Assembly: GCF_927798095.1 (NCBI RefSeq)
Contig: NZ_CAKMMF010000010.1
Coordinates: 1 to 64,000 of the forward strand
Origin: Paenibacillus plantiphilus
Lineage (GTDB): Bacteria; Bacillota; Bacilli; Paenibacillales; Paenibacillaceae
Direction of reading: 5' to 3'
DNA: 64,000 nt
In this document: piece after piece, positions 23,940-32,023 of the stretch
Layout of the letters: the number at the start of each line of letters is the position of its first letter
How positions within the stretch are numbered: the stretch's first letter is position 1
Translations under genes and position numbers: made by a program
The notes under the pieces: generated by a model
The model's database searches: none
What the model was told of the DNA's origin: nothing
What the model saw: the letters and a program-made list of their open reading frames with translations, nothing else

Positions 23940-24953
23940 TTAGCGCGGTATGGCAATCTTCTGGCGGGCATGGGCCTGATCGATCATATAAGCAGCCAGC
24001 TGCGAGACGATAGAGATCGGCGATGTCCGATCGAATCCTTCGAACATAGGGCTCGGATTGCATTCCAGCATGACGAATGAGCCGTCCTCCCGCATCTTGA
24101 GATCTACGCCGCTGAACAGCAGTCCTACGGTCCTGCATGCCCGAATGCATAGCTCTGCGACCGTCTCGCTGATGGAAATCGGCGTTACGGAAGCCTGTCC
24201 TGCGCGGTAATCTACCCCTTCGCCCTCCAGCTCAAACGCGCCGAGAATGCGGCCATCCAGCACAAACACACGAATATCCTTGCCAGGTACATATTCTTGA
24301 AACATGGCTGGAGCATATTTTAACGTTTTTAATCGTTCGGGCTGCTTGTCCGCTTCCTTCAACAAATGGCAGTGTGCTCCTCCCGCGACGGGTTTGTAGA
24401 TGACATCCCGATCACGCGAAAAGCTCAGCACGTCATCGCCATTGCCGGTCACTAGCGTATCCGGGACGGGAATGCCGGCCATGCGCAGCATCTCTACCTG
24501 ATAGGGCTTGGCAAAATGAAGCAGCAGCGTATCGACGGGGTTAATAAGCAGCTTGCCGTGAACGGTCAGACACTTGAGCCAGGACAACCAGGTCGCATAG
24601 CGCTCGCGCTGCGCAGCATAAGCGACATAACCTTCGCGCTCGATCTGCTCCTGAATCTCTCCGGCATCGAAGCTTGGTGTAGGAAGAAACAGCGCTCTTA
24701 GAAAAAACACCTGAACAGGATGAAGCGGCTGCCCGTTGTATCCTGCTTCATAGCCCGACAGGCGGCTTCTATTGACCATAGCCTCATCAATGTCCAGACT
24801 GCCGCTGGACCTGAGCGCCAGAGGGAATGATGGCATGGCGACAGTATCGAGAATGACAGCTGCTGCTCCTTGCTTGTTAAGCTCATCCTTCAAATATAGA
24901 CAATGACGCTCTGCTGCTGCGCCGACAATGCCTACCGTAATATCGCTTGACAT
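23940..24953 (-). CDS. RimK-like ATP-grasp ligase, predicted graspetide macrocyclase
   Basis: 337-aa ATP-grasp enzyme predicted to use ATP to activate Glu side chains of the adjacent precursor peptide and join them to Thr hydroxyls as esters. The N-terminal pre-ATP-grasp domain (about 1-125) begins ITVGIVGAAAERHCLYL. The ATP-grasp domain has the lysine-bearing DVIYKPVAGGAHCH, the hinge APAMFQEYVPGKDIRVFVLDG with a D-I-R triplet, and the metal-binding end FSGVDLKMREDGSFVMLECNPSPMF, cited here by position about 270-300. The ATG at 24953 is used because GGGAGG lies eight bases upstream; an in-frame extension to 25088 has no good site. A peptide gene with TTxxxxEE repeats lies 246 bp upstream in the same direction. 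RimK-type ribosomal or glutamate ligation is the alternative, but the peptide context favours a RiPP role. Confidence 0.88.
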   Translation of the reverse strand: MSSDITVGIVGAAAERHCLYLKDELNKQGAAAVILDTVAMPSFPLALRSSGSLDIDEAMVNRSRLSGYEAGYNGQPLHPVQVFFLRALFLPTPSFDAGEIQEQIEREGYVAYAAQRERYATWLSWLKCLTVHGKLLINPVDTLLLHFAKPYQVEMLRMAGIPVPDTLVTGNGDDVLSFSRDRDVIYKPVAGGAHCHLLKEADKQPERLKTLKYAPAMFQEYVPGKDIRVFVLDGRILGAFELEGEGVDYRAGQASVTPISISETVAELCIRACRTVGLLFSGVDLKMREDGSFVMLECNPSPMFEGFDRTSPISIVSQLAAYMIDQAHARQKIAIPR

Positions 24954-24989
24954 ATAGATTCCTCCCATAAATTTCAGAATGAACCGATT

Positions 24990-25047
24990 GAACGGCCGCA
25001 GAGGGGGTGCGAGGTCGATCACCCCGGCAGCCTTTTCTGCGACCGTT
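24990..25047 (-). promoter_or_regulatory. Stem-loop between precursor and ATP-grasp genes
   Basis: In the transcript, GAACGG-T-CGCAG pairs with CTGCG-G-CCGTTC, and an inner GGGGTG/CACCCC stem closes a small loop. No T-run follows, and the ATP-grasp ribosome binding site lies about 25 bases further. It is therefore better read as a processing, stabilising or attenuation element than as a plain terminator. It could keep the precursor in excess over the enzyme. Confidence 0.55.
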
Positions 25048-25199
25048 CTTCCATAACTGGGGCAACATGCAAAAAAGAGCAATACCATCCTTACAGTTTA
25101 GAACATGCGAATTCGATTCAGTATGAGTAATAATTGTTTTTTCTTATATGGAATGAAGCCTTGAAATCTGCAGTATGGATGCAAGAACCAGCTTGCTGA

Positions 25200-25367
25200 T
25201 TAGCATCCGCCCTCTTCTCCAATAGCCATCGTTGTAAAAATATCTCCGCCTTCTTCTCCAATCGCAAGCGTCGTGTAGATCCGGTCGCGTGCTTCGGAAT
25301 TAGCGAACAGCGCCGCATTGGATTTGCGGGTTTCCAGCTCCGTGATGAACATACGTTGGTTGTCCAT
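25200..25367 (-). CDS. Graspetide (plesiocin-type) precursor peptide, 55 aa
   Basis: A short gene that ordinary ORF length limits would miss. The leader is about 31 residues (MDNQRMFITELETRKSNAAL, then FANSEARDRIY). The core follows as two near-identical repeats, TTLAIGEEGG and TTMAIGEEGG, separated by DIF and ending in a single Cys. Each repeat contains TTxxxxEE, the pattern of plesiocin-type graspetides, where two Thr-Glu side-chain esters form a hairpin-like bicycle. GGGAGGTG lies nine bases before the ATG and an extended -10 promoter lies about 55 bp upstream. The ATP-grasp gene downstream is the expected modifying enzyme. No dedicated protease or transporter gene is adjacent. The identification rests on motif plus context. 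Confidence 0.85.
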   Translation of the reverse strand: MDNQRMFITELETRKSNAALFANSEARDRIYTTLAIGEEGGDIFTTMAIGEEGGC

Positions 25368-25423
25368 TGTTTGATTCACCTCCCTGCTGAATGAGAGTGG
25401 GATTTACTTTTGCCCCGTTCTAA

Positions 25424-25432
25424 ATTATACCA
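25424..25432 (-). promoter_or_regulatory. Extended -10 promoter of the graspetide locus
   Basis: On the minus strand the sequence reads TGGTATAAT, an extended -10 element, about 57 bases upstream of the precursor ATG. No convincing -35 box sits 17 bp further upstream. The DNA beyond it (25433-25676) is AT-rich and contains no supported gene. Confidence 0.6.
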
Positions 25433-25676
25433 GACAGTCCAATGCCTAGAAATCCGGACAAAAGTCATAAATGAGAGCGCTTTTATTGAACCTGTTGGGG
25501 TCCTGCTAACTATAACTTCGACCATAAAACCCATCATTATCCATAATAATAACATTTGTCTATTTTTCGGTGGAACCTATGCAACAAAGCAAGATAGCTC
25601 TTTGGGACTTGCTAGATTAGGACAACATATAGTAAATCATTCCTTTTTACTTCTTGAAAATGGATATGTAAACAAT
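25433..25676. other. AT-rich intergenic DNA, nothing recognised
   Basis: Between the graspetide promoter and the following terminator I see no gene, repeat or structured element. The only plus-strand open frame runs through both the promoter and the terminator and has no ribosome binding site. Confidence 0.6.
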
Positions 25677-25716
25677 AAACCTCCAAAACCTATGGAGATT
25701 AAGGTTTTGGAGGTTT
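25677..25716 (-). terminator. Terminator of the frameshifted minus-strand gene
   Basis: AAACCTCCAAAACCT and AGGTTTTGGAGGTTT form a perfect 15-bp stem around a 10-nt loop, 17 bp beyond the minus-strand stop codon. Confidence 0.9.
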
Positions 25717-25732
25717 AAGGCACTGGTTACTG

Positions 25733-26393
25733 TCAGGACGTTGTCGTTCCAGCAGATGCCGAGCCGTTAAATCCGACAGGTCCCGATAAGATGATCGCAT
25801 CCGATGTGGATGAAATAAATAGCGTATATCTGATCTCACCTGCCAAAACTAATGCTGCTGGCGGGAAATCACCCGCAGTTATACTGAGCGGACTGAATAC
25901 TCTGACAAAATCTGTTTCGAACACCTGTTGATGAATTAATACTCCGGTTCCGGCTGTGCTTGACCCGTTCCTTTCGATTGTTAACGTTATTATAGCCGTA
26001 GCTTCAGTAGCAACCGTTAACCCTACGGTTCCTTCAAGCGCAACCCTCACATTAGCTGCATTTCCCGAATGAATGGCAACCCCCGTCTGAAGGCCGATAT
26101 CGCCAATTAATAGCGGAGTAGTCGATAAGGGGTCCGTCCCGTTGCTGTTGTTCGACTGAATGATAGCTAGTGAGTCCACTTTGAATTTTGCAGTCTTCCC
26201 CACCAGCTCTTGCAAATACTTCTCCAAGCAGATCGAAGTTCACCTCATCGATGCTTGTGAAAGCGATATATGCTCTTCCTAGTACAAGCATTGCTATATT
26301 ATATGGGGCAGAATTCAAATAGAAACGATAATTGCCCACAACATATGAAATAGGCTCTGTTTCTGCCTGCTTCCAAGATGATTGAGTTGGCAT
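25733..26393 (-). pseudogene. Frameshifted gene for a beta-rich, Ser/Thr/Gly-rich protein
   Basis: Two overlapping minus-strand frames look like one broken gene. The upstream frame (start ATG 26393) encodes MPTQSSWKQAETEPISYVV through YIAFTSIDEVNFDLL. The downstream frame continues with EKYLQELVGKTAKFKVDSLA and runs to the stop at 25733. The join is near 26225-26240 and needs a one-base shift. The downstream frame alone could only start at a TTG without a ribosome binding site. Its body is strand-rich with alternating Thr/Val (TVGLTVATEATAIITLTIER), recalling surface or spore-coat jelly-roll proteins. The family was not recognised. A sequencing error or programmed shift is possible. Base composition is more AT-rich than in neighbouring genes. 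Confidence 0.5.
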
Positions 26394-26446
26394 AGAGAAT
26401 AGCAGGCGGGCTGAACTAGATGATGATAGATGTGAAGGCAGAAGAA

Positions 26447-26481
26447 ATCCCCGCCTAACCTTGACTGAGTTGGGCGGGGAT
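26447..26481 (-). terminator. Terminator after the 185-aa membrane protein gene
   Basis: ATCCCCGCC and GGCGGGGAT form a 9-bp GC-rich stem, 16 bp beyond the minus-strand stop codon at 26497. Confidence 0.75.
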
Positions 26482-26496
26482 ATGGAAATCAAGAGA

Positions 26497-27054
26497 CTAC
26501 CGTCTCATTACGGACCAGTTAAGTAACAAGAGAACAAGTGTCGCAATACAGACTGGTGTTATAATTAAAAAGTATATAGCCGCATCGCCTGTCAATTGAA
26601 CTAATCCATATATCGTATTGATTATAGTAAAAAAAAGTACCATCTTAAACACTGAAGAATCCATTTTAATGATTCGGACCCCTGAAATGATACATATAGC
26701 CATCGTGGCGATATTATAAATTGCATAAAATAATGTTCCTTCTTCGATGAAAACTAATTGTAACAACCCAAGAAAACCAACAATTCCGGCTTGTACGAAA
26801 ATAAGAACTGCAGCAGCAGTTAAAGTTCCTGGTCGCTTGTCGGGTACTTCAACTGATGAACTGCCAAATAACTTCGATTTTTGTTCCTTTCGATTTGAAT
26901 CCGGAGTCCCGGCTATTATGATAATCGCAAGGAAATTAAATAACATGCCAACTGCAAACCATAGTAAAGGATTTTTTCCTTTCCGATGCGCAGTATACGC
27001 GCATATAATGGCCATAATTGTAGTCGGAACGATATACTCCCATATACTATTCAA
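26497..27054 (-). CDS. Hypothetical integral membrane protein (about 185 aa)
   Basis: Not recognised. It has five to six predicted membrane helices: IVPTTIMAIICAY, LLWFAVGMLFNFLAIIII, AAVLIFVQAGIVGFLGLLQL, AIYNIATMAICIISGV, VLFFTIINTIYGLVQL and the last FLIITPVCIATLVLLLL. A charged cytoplasmic loop with SNRKEQKSKLF lies after the second. The TTG start at 27054 is preferred because TGGGGGAT lies seven bases upstream; a longer frame starting at TTG 27105 has no site. The gene is more AT-rich than its neighbours and lies next to a frameshifted gene and a tRNA. That context suggests acquired DNA. Possibly a DUF-type stress membrane protein. Confidence 0.65.
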   Translation of the reverse strand: MNSIWEYIVPTTIMAIICAYTAHRKGKNPLLWFAVGMLFNFLAIIIIAGTPDSNRKEQKSKLFGSSSVEVPDKRPGTLTAAAVLIFVQAGIVGFLGLLQLVFIEEGTLFYAIYNIATMAICIISGVRIIKMDSSVFKMVLFFTIINTIYGLVQLTGDAAIYFLIITPVCIATLVLLLLNWSVMRR

Positions 27055-27145
27055 CGTAATATCCCCCAAATATTCTCTTTTAATCAAGCTTAGTATGTTC
27101 GACAATATTCTACTACAAAAGTCATGTTTTGACGATAAGTGGAAT

Positions 27146-27181
27146 AATGACTAGAAGAATGACTAGAAGAATGACTAGAAG
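27146..27181. repeat. 12-bp tandem repeat, three copies
   Basis: AATGACTAGAAG is repeated three times without change, just upstream of the minus-strand membrane protein gene. Confidence 0.85.
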
Positions 27182-27352
27182 AATGCATGAAAGCCCGCTG
27201 ATCTATGAGGTCGGTGGGGTTTGTTTGATATTCCCAAGCGTTTGGGATTTTATTTTTCTAGAATCAGAACGATAGTTGTGTGTAAAAAATGTGTAGAAAA
27301 AATAATAACCTATCGTTTTCTATCACATTCTCAGACGAATGCCCAGACAACA

Positions 27353-27395
27353 AAAAATCCCCAAACCCTTGATATCACTGGGTTTGAGGATTTTT
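27353..27395 (-). terminator. Terminator of tRNA-Arg
   Basis: AAAAATCCCCAAACCC and GGGTTTGAGGATTTTT form a stem with a 10-nt loop and T-runs on either strand, 35 bp beyond the tRNA 3' end. Confidence 0.85.
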
Positions 27396-27429
27396 ATCTA
27401 TTCATTAAACTTGACTCATCGTAACGTTA

Positions 27430-27506
<77 letters not shown>

Positions 27507-27593
27507 ACGTAAGGCATATTATAGCATGTGATTATTGAAGTGCGCAAGGATTTTTTGAAATATGTTTTTATTGTGACTGACCGGTCGACTTAA

Positions 27594-27647
27594 TTGACAT
27601 TTGAACAATATTCAAATAGTATTTGTTCATAGTTGAACTTTGTTCAA
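27594..27647 (+). promoter_or_regulatory. Promoter and twin TetR-type operators of the RND efflux operon
   Basis: TTGACA (27594-27599) and TAGTAT (27617-27622) are separated by exactly 17 bp. The spacer holds the inverted repeat TTGAACAATATTCAA (27601-27615). A second, perfect inverted repeat TTGAACTTTGTTCAA lies at 27633-27647, close to the expected transcription start. Both share TTGAA/TTCAA arms with a 5-bp centre. The operon ends in a TetR-family gene, so autorepression through these sites is the simple reading. Confidence 0.75.
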
Positions 27648-27679
27648 AAGTTATCTTAGACAAGATGAGGAGTGGGGCT

Positions 27680-30600
27680 GTGAAGGGGATTATTAGTTTT
27701 TCAATCAACAATAAGTTTGCGATATGGATCATGACCATTATCATTACTGTTGGCGGTCTGTACGCTGGTCTGAACATGAAGCAGGAGACAATTCCAAACA
27801 TTAATTTGCCGATTCTAATGGTGAATACGGTGTACCCGGGGGCTGCTCCAGAGGAAGTCGCAAACAATCTGACCGTACAGTTGGAGACCCGAGTTAAAAA
27901 CTTGAGCGGAATCACCTCGTACAACTCCACATCGAGAGAAAATGTATCGTCCATCATATTGGAGTATGACTATAGCAAGGATTTGAAGGAGGCTGAAAGT
28001 GAGCTGCGGGCTGTTCTGGATGGCTTTGACGCGCCGGAGGGCTCGCAAGCGCCTCAAATCTCCAAGATCAACCTGAATGACTTTCCAGTCATCTCGCTTA
28101 GTGTAACAGATACAGGCCAATCGCTTGAAGATGTGAGCAAGCTGATTGAGAATGAGATTAAACCTTCCCTGGAAGGAATCGACGGCATCGGGACTGTAGC
28201 TATTGCAGGACAGCATGTTAAGGAAGTGCTGTTGACTTTTGACAAGGCTAAGATGCAGACGCTTGGGCTGAGTGAGGATACAGTCAGAGCAATCGTACAA
28301 GCCTCTGCGATTAAAGCGCCGCTTGGTTTGTTCGAATTGGACAAGACGGATAAAGCGATCGTTGTAGACGGCAATATAACAACGCTGGAACAGCTGAAGA
28401 ACATCGCCATTCCGGCAATCCCGGCAGCAGCTGGCGCCGGCGGGATGACTGCCCCCGGAGGAGCAGCGGGTCAAGCGCCGGCTGATACAGGACAGGCAGG
28501 TCAAGCACAAGTGCCGCCGCCAGCAGCTATGACGGGCATTCCGACGGTCAAGCTGTCGGAAATTGCCGACATCAAGCTGGAAGGCAAAGCAGAATCTATC
28601 TCCCGTACGAACGGGAAAATTTCTATCGGGATTAACATTACGAAGGCATCTGATGCCAATACAGTAACTGTTGTAAATGCGGTGAAGGAAGCAGCAGACA
28701 AATTCGAGCAGGACCATAAAGGACTGGAAATGATCGTCCTGTTGGACCAAGGCAAGCCAATCGAAGATTCTGTCAGCACGATGTTTGACAAAGCGCTGTT
28801 CGGCGCATTGTTCGCTGTCATCGTCATTATGCTCTTCCTGCGCAATATACGCACAACGATCATTTCAGTCGTATCCATTCCTTTGTCGCTTATTATTGCG
28901 ATACTCATTCTGAAGCAAATGGATATAACGCTGAACATTATGACTCTCGGCGCGATGACGGTAGCAATCGGACGGGTGGTAGACGATTCTATTGTCGTCA
29001 TCGAGAACAGCTACCGCCGGATGTCGCTTCGCACGGAGAAGATGTCAGGCAAGGCGCTGATCATTGACGCTACGAAGGAAATGTTCGTCCCGATCCTGTC
29101 GTCGACGCTCGTTACAATTGCCGTATTCCTTCCACTCGGAACAGTGAGCGGACCAATCGGCGAAATCTTCATGCCGTTCGCGCTGACGATGGTGTTCGCA
29201 TTGCTCGCTTCACTGCTTGTGGCGATTACTATTGTACCGATGATGACACATCTTATGTTCCGTAAGGGGCTTAAGGAGAAGCACAAGCATGAAGAGAAAA
29301 CAGGTGTGCTTGCACAGAAATACCGGAACATTCTCAAGTGGTCGTTGAACCATAAAATTATTGTTTCTCTCGCAGCAGTAGTAGTGCTCGGAGGCAGCGT
29401 GGCGCTTGTTCCCAAGGTTGGCTTCAGCTTCCTTCCTGAAGAGCCGGAGAAGTATGCGATGGTTACGTATACGCCGGGTCCGGGGAAATTGATAACGGAT
29501 GTGGAGCAAACGGCATTGGAAGCCGAGAAGCTGATTATGGCTCGTGAAGGTGTTACGAACCTGCAATATTCTGTTGGAGGAGAGAACCCGCTCAGCTTTG
29601 GGCCGAACAAAAATGCTCTATTCTATGTTCAGTACGAAAGCGATACGAAAAACTTCAATGATGAAAAGGCGAAGCTTATTGAAACCATTGCTGCGGTCGA
29701 ACCGACTGGCAAATGGGCCGAAATGGATTTTGGCGGCGGATTAGGCGGAAGCAAGATGAGCTTGTTCGTATATGGTGAAAGCTTGGAAGACATTAAGCCG
29801 ATCGTGGATCAGGTTGAAGCTGTCATGAAGGAAAATAAGTCGCTGGAGAAGGTTGAGACTTCACTTTCCAAGCAATATGAGCAGTACACACTCGTCGCAG
29901 ATCAGCAGAAGCTGAGTCAATATGGATTAACTGCGGGCGAGATTGCTATGAAGCTAAGTCCGATGCGTGAGCGTCCGGTATTGACGCAAGTGGAAGTGGA
30001 CGGCAAAAAATATAGTGTTTATGTTGAAGTCGATAAAAAGCAGTACAACACGATCGCCGATATCGAGAATGAGACGATCACTTCACGTCTTGGAATTTCA
30101 ATTCCGCTTAAAGAGGTTGTGAAGGTTGAAGAAGGCACATCGGCTAACACGATTACGCGCAAGGATGGCAAGCTGTTCGTTGAAGTGTCAGCCAAGGTTA
30201 CGTCCAAGGATGTCGCAAAAGTATCCACAGCGGTTAAGGAGAAGGTCGATGAATTGAAGATGCCTGCCACAGTCAAAGTTGATTTTGGCGGCGTTACGGA
30301 GCAGTTGAACGACACGATCACCCAACTGGGCATGGCGATGCTGGCGGCTATTGCGATCGTTTATCTGCTGCTGGTTATTACCTTCGGCGGCGCATTGACG
30401 CCATTCGCCATACTGTTCTCGCTTCCATTCACAGTCATAGGTGCTGTAGTTGGTCTGTATCTTGCAGGAGAAACCATCAGTGCCCCGGCGATGATGGGTG
30501 CGCTCATGCTGATAGGTATCGTCGTGACCAATGCAATCGTTCTGATTGACCGTGTGCTTCATATGGAGAAGGAGGGGCTGTCAACGCGCGAAGCGCTCCT

Positions 30601-30835
30601 CGAAGCGGCGGGTACGCGTCTCCGTCCGATTCTGATGACTGCACTCGCAACTATCGGAGCATTGCTCCCGCTCGTGCTTGGATTCGAGGGCGGCAGCGGC
30701 GGACTGATTTCCAAAGGTCTAGGTATTACGGTAATAGGCGGTCTGACCAGTTCTACATTGTTAACCTTGTTGATTGTGCCGATCGTATATGAATTTTTGG
30801 CGAAATTCCGCAGAAAATCGGCAGGCCAAGAATAA
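27680..30835 (+). CDS. RND-family efflux transporter (AcrB/SwrC type)
   Basis: Proton-driven exporter of 1051 aa with the duplicated RND layout: membrane helix 1, a large extracytoplasmic domain (about 35-330), helices 2-7, a second large domain and helices 8-12. The proton relay pair Asp-Asp is visible in GRVVDDSIVVIENSYRR (helix 4). The first outer loop carries a Gly/Ala/Pro/Gln-rich insert near residues 265-290 (AAGAGGMTAPGGAAGQ), not typical of all members. Gram-positive relatives include SwrC (YerP), needed for surfactin resistance. The GTG at 27680 is preferred, with GAGGAG seven bases upstream; the longer frame from 27623 would begin inside the operator region. It is co-transcribed with the TetR gene. 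Confidence 0.93.
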   Translation: MKGIISFSINNKFAIWIMTIIITVGGLYAGLNMKQETIPNINLPILMVNTVYPGAAPEEVANNLTVQLETRVKNLSGITSYNSTSRENVSSIILEYDYSKDLKEAESELRAVLDGFDAPEGSQAPQISKINLNDFPVISLSVTDTGQSLEDVSKLIENEIKPSLEGIDGIGTVAIAGQHVKEVLLTFDKAKMQTLGLSEDTVRAIVQASAIKAPLGLFELDKTDKAIVVDGNITTLEQLKNIAIPAIPAAAGAGGMTAPGGAAGQAPADTGQAGQAQVPPPAAMTGIPTVKLSEIADIKLEGKAESISRTNGKISIGINITKASDANTVTVVNAVKEAADKFEQDHKGLEMIVLLDQGKPIEDSVSTMFDKALFGALFAVIVIMLFLRNIRTTIISVVSIPLSLIIAILILKQMDITLNIMTLGAMTVAIGRVVDDSIVVIENSYRRMSLRTEKMSGKALIIDATKEMFVPILSSTLVTIAVFLPLGTVSGPIGEIFMPFALTMVFALLASLLVAITIVPMMTHLMFRKGLKEKHKHEEKTGVLAQKYRNILKWSLNHKIIVSLAAVVVLGGSVALVPKVGFSFLPEEPEKYAMVTYTPGPGKLITDVEQTALEAEKLIMAREGVTNLQYSVGGENPLSFGPNKNALFYVQYESDTKNFNDEKAKLIETIAAVEPTGKWAEMDFGGGLGGSKMSLFVYGESLEDIKPIVDQVEAVMKENKSLEKVETSLSKQYEQYTLVADQQKLSQYGLTAGEIAMKLSPMRERPVLTQVEVDGKKYSVYVEVDKKQYNTIADIENETITSRLGISIPLKEVVKVEEGTSANTITRKDGKLFVEVSAKVTSKDVAKVSTAVKEKVDELKMPATVKVDFGGVTEQLNDTITQLGMAMLAAIAIVYLLLVITFGGALTPFAILFSLPFTVIGAVVGLYLAGETISAPAMMGALMLIGIVVTNAIVLIDRVLHMEKEGLSTREALLEAAGTRLRPILMTALATIGALLPLVLGFEGGSGGLISKGLGITVIGGLTSSTLLTLLIVPIVYEFLAKFRRKSAGQE

Positions 30836-30851
30836 GGAGGTCGTTACAGCA

Positions 30852-31751
30852 GTGGAAGGCATAAGCAAGAAGCAGCAAATTATTGAAGCGGCGATTGCAT
30901 GCTTTTCCGAGAAAGGCTATCGCGGGACTTCGATTCAGGATATTGCAGATGCGCTCGGAATCGCGAAGGGCTCGATGTATTTCTATTTCAAATCCAAAGA
31001 AGATTTGCTGCATTCGATTTGCAAATATTATTTGGAGCTTCTAGAAATGTCGATTGCGCATATCGATGAGAATTCCGAGCTTGAGCCGCGGGAGAAGCTG
31101 CGCGAGATGGTCGCTCAAGGCTACAAGCAATATGATGAGCACAAAGGTTTTATTATGATCCTCATGCAGGAGAGGTTCGAGCTGAATGATGAAATTCATG
31201 GGCTAATAGTGAAGATGAGAAGGCGGGGCCTTCTCAGCAGCCAGCGAACGATCAGCAAGCTCTATGGTCCGGAAGTGGAGCCGTATGCCTGCGATGCGGC
31301 TTTATTGTTTCATTCATTCATCGATTGTTATCTTAGTCTCGTTATTCTGGAGAATAAACGATTCGATGTCGAGGATTTGGCCGATTTTGTCATGCAGCGT
31401 ATGGATGAGATCGTTCACGGCATGATTAAGAGCAAGGCAAAGACAGTTCTTGGCAAAGGCATATTGGAGCAGTGGGAATCCTCCGCAGCCATGGTCCGTC
31501 AAGGTGGCAAAGCAGATGTCATGCAAGAGGTTGCAGCAATGCGGGCTGCGGTAGAGCAAGCAGCGCTGCCTGGTGATCAGATGGACGAAATTCTATCCTC
31601 GCTTCATGTAATAGAAGCAGAGTTTGAGAAGGCAGAGCCGCAGCCGATTGTGATGAAAGGGATGCTGTCCTTTATCAAGAGCATGAAAGTGGCCGAACTG
31701 AAGAAGCATCTGCCGAAGCTGGAGCAATATATCAAAGAGCAAATAGGGTGA
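30852..31751 (+). CDS. TetR/AcrR-family repressor, probable regulator of the RND pump
   Basis: 299 aa. The N-terminal helix-turn-helix (about 5-55) reads KKQQIIEAAIACFSEKGYRG, then TSIQDIADALGIAKGSMYFYF, the usual TetR recognition helix. The ligand-binding part is longer than the typical 190-210 aa. About 90 extra residues, helical and acidic (MQEVAAMRAAVEQAALPGDQ onward), may add dimer or ligand contacts. The GTG start is preceded by AAGGAGG and lies 16 bp after the RND stop codon. Encoding in the same operon, and the palindromes around the promoter, suggest autoregulation. Confidence 0.9.
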   Translation: MEGISKKQQIIEAAIACFSEKGYRGTSIQDIADALGIAKGSMYFYFKSKEDLLHSICKYYLELLEMSIAHIDENSELEPREKLREMVAQGYKQYDEHKGFIMILMQERFELNDEIHGLIVKMRRRGLLSSQRTISKLYGPEVEPYACDAALLFHSFIDCYLSLVILENKRFDVEDLADFVMQRMDEIVHGMIKSKAKTVLGKGILEQWESSAAMVRQGGKADVMQEVAAMRAAVEQAALPGDQMDEILSSLHVIEAEFEKAEPQPIVMKGMLSFIKSMKVAELKKHLPKLEQYIKEQIG

Positions 31752-31761
31752 GTAGAGAGAC

Positions 31762-31808
31762 AGGGCTGTTCACGCCAGTATTATGGGCGCTTGAGCAGTC
31801 CTTTTTTT
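31762..31808 (+). terminator. Terminator of the RND-tetR operon
   Basis: GGGCTGTTCACGCC pairs with GGGCGCTTGAGCAGTCC (some mismatches), followed by seven T residues. Confidence 0.75.
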
Positions 31809-32023
31809 GCTTGACAAGCAGAGGCTTGGGACAGATTGGAGAAGCGCTTCACGGCAAGGTGCTTCACATCATCCTCATGATGGTAATCAACAACAGGTAA
31901 TGTTATAATCGTACTCAAAACTCCAGGAAACTGCCCTGCAGGCAGCCAAGGTTACATAAATAAGGCGGTGATTCTATCTCGACATCCAATCCCCCGCAGG
32001 ACGACCATAAGGAGAACGTTTAT

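Larger units (their letters stand above)
27055..27429. other. AT-rich intergenic stretch with short repeat and hairpins
   Basis: It contains a 12-bp tandem repeat (27146-27181) and an imperfect hairpin at about 27187-27222 (AAAGCCCGCTGATC with GGTCGGTGGGGTTT). The terminator of the tRNA lies at 27353-27395. The plus-strand open frame across 27221-27424 has no ribosome binding site and runs through the tRNA terminator, so it is not called. Confidence 0.6.

Noticed and set aside
24954-25088. In-frame N-terminal extension of the ATP-grasp protein
   Set aside because: The upstream ATG has no usable ribosome binding site and the extension covers the stem-loop. The ATG at 24953 has GGGAGG at ideal distance and starts the conserved domain.
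25410-25718. Plus-strand open frame of about 100 codons
   Set aside because: It runs across the graspetide promoter and through the whole terminator hairpin at 25677-25716, and it has no ribosome binding site.
27221-27424. Small plus-strand gene between the membrane protein and tRNA-Arg
   Set aside because: It has no ribosome binding site and includes the complete terminator hairpin of the tRNA.
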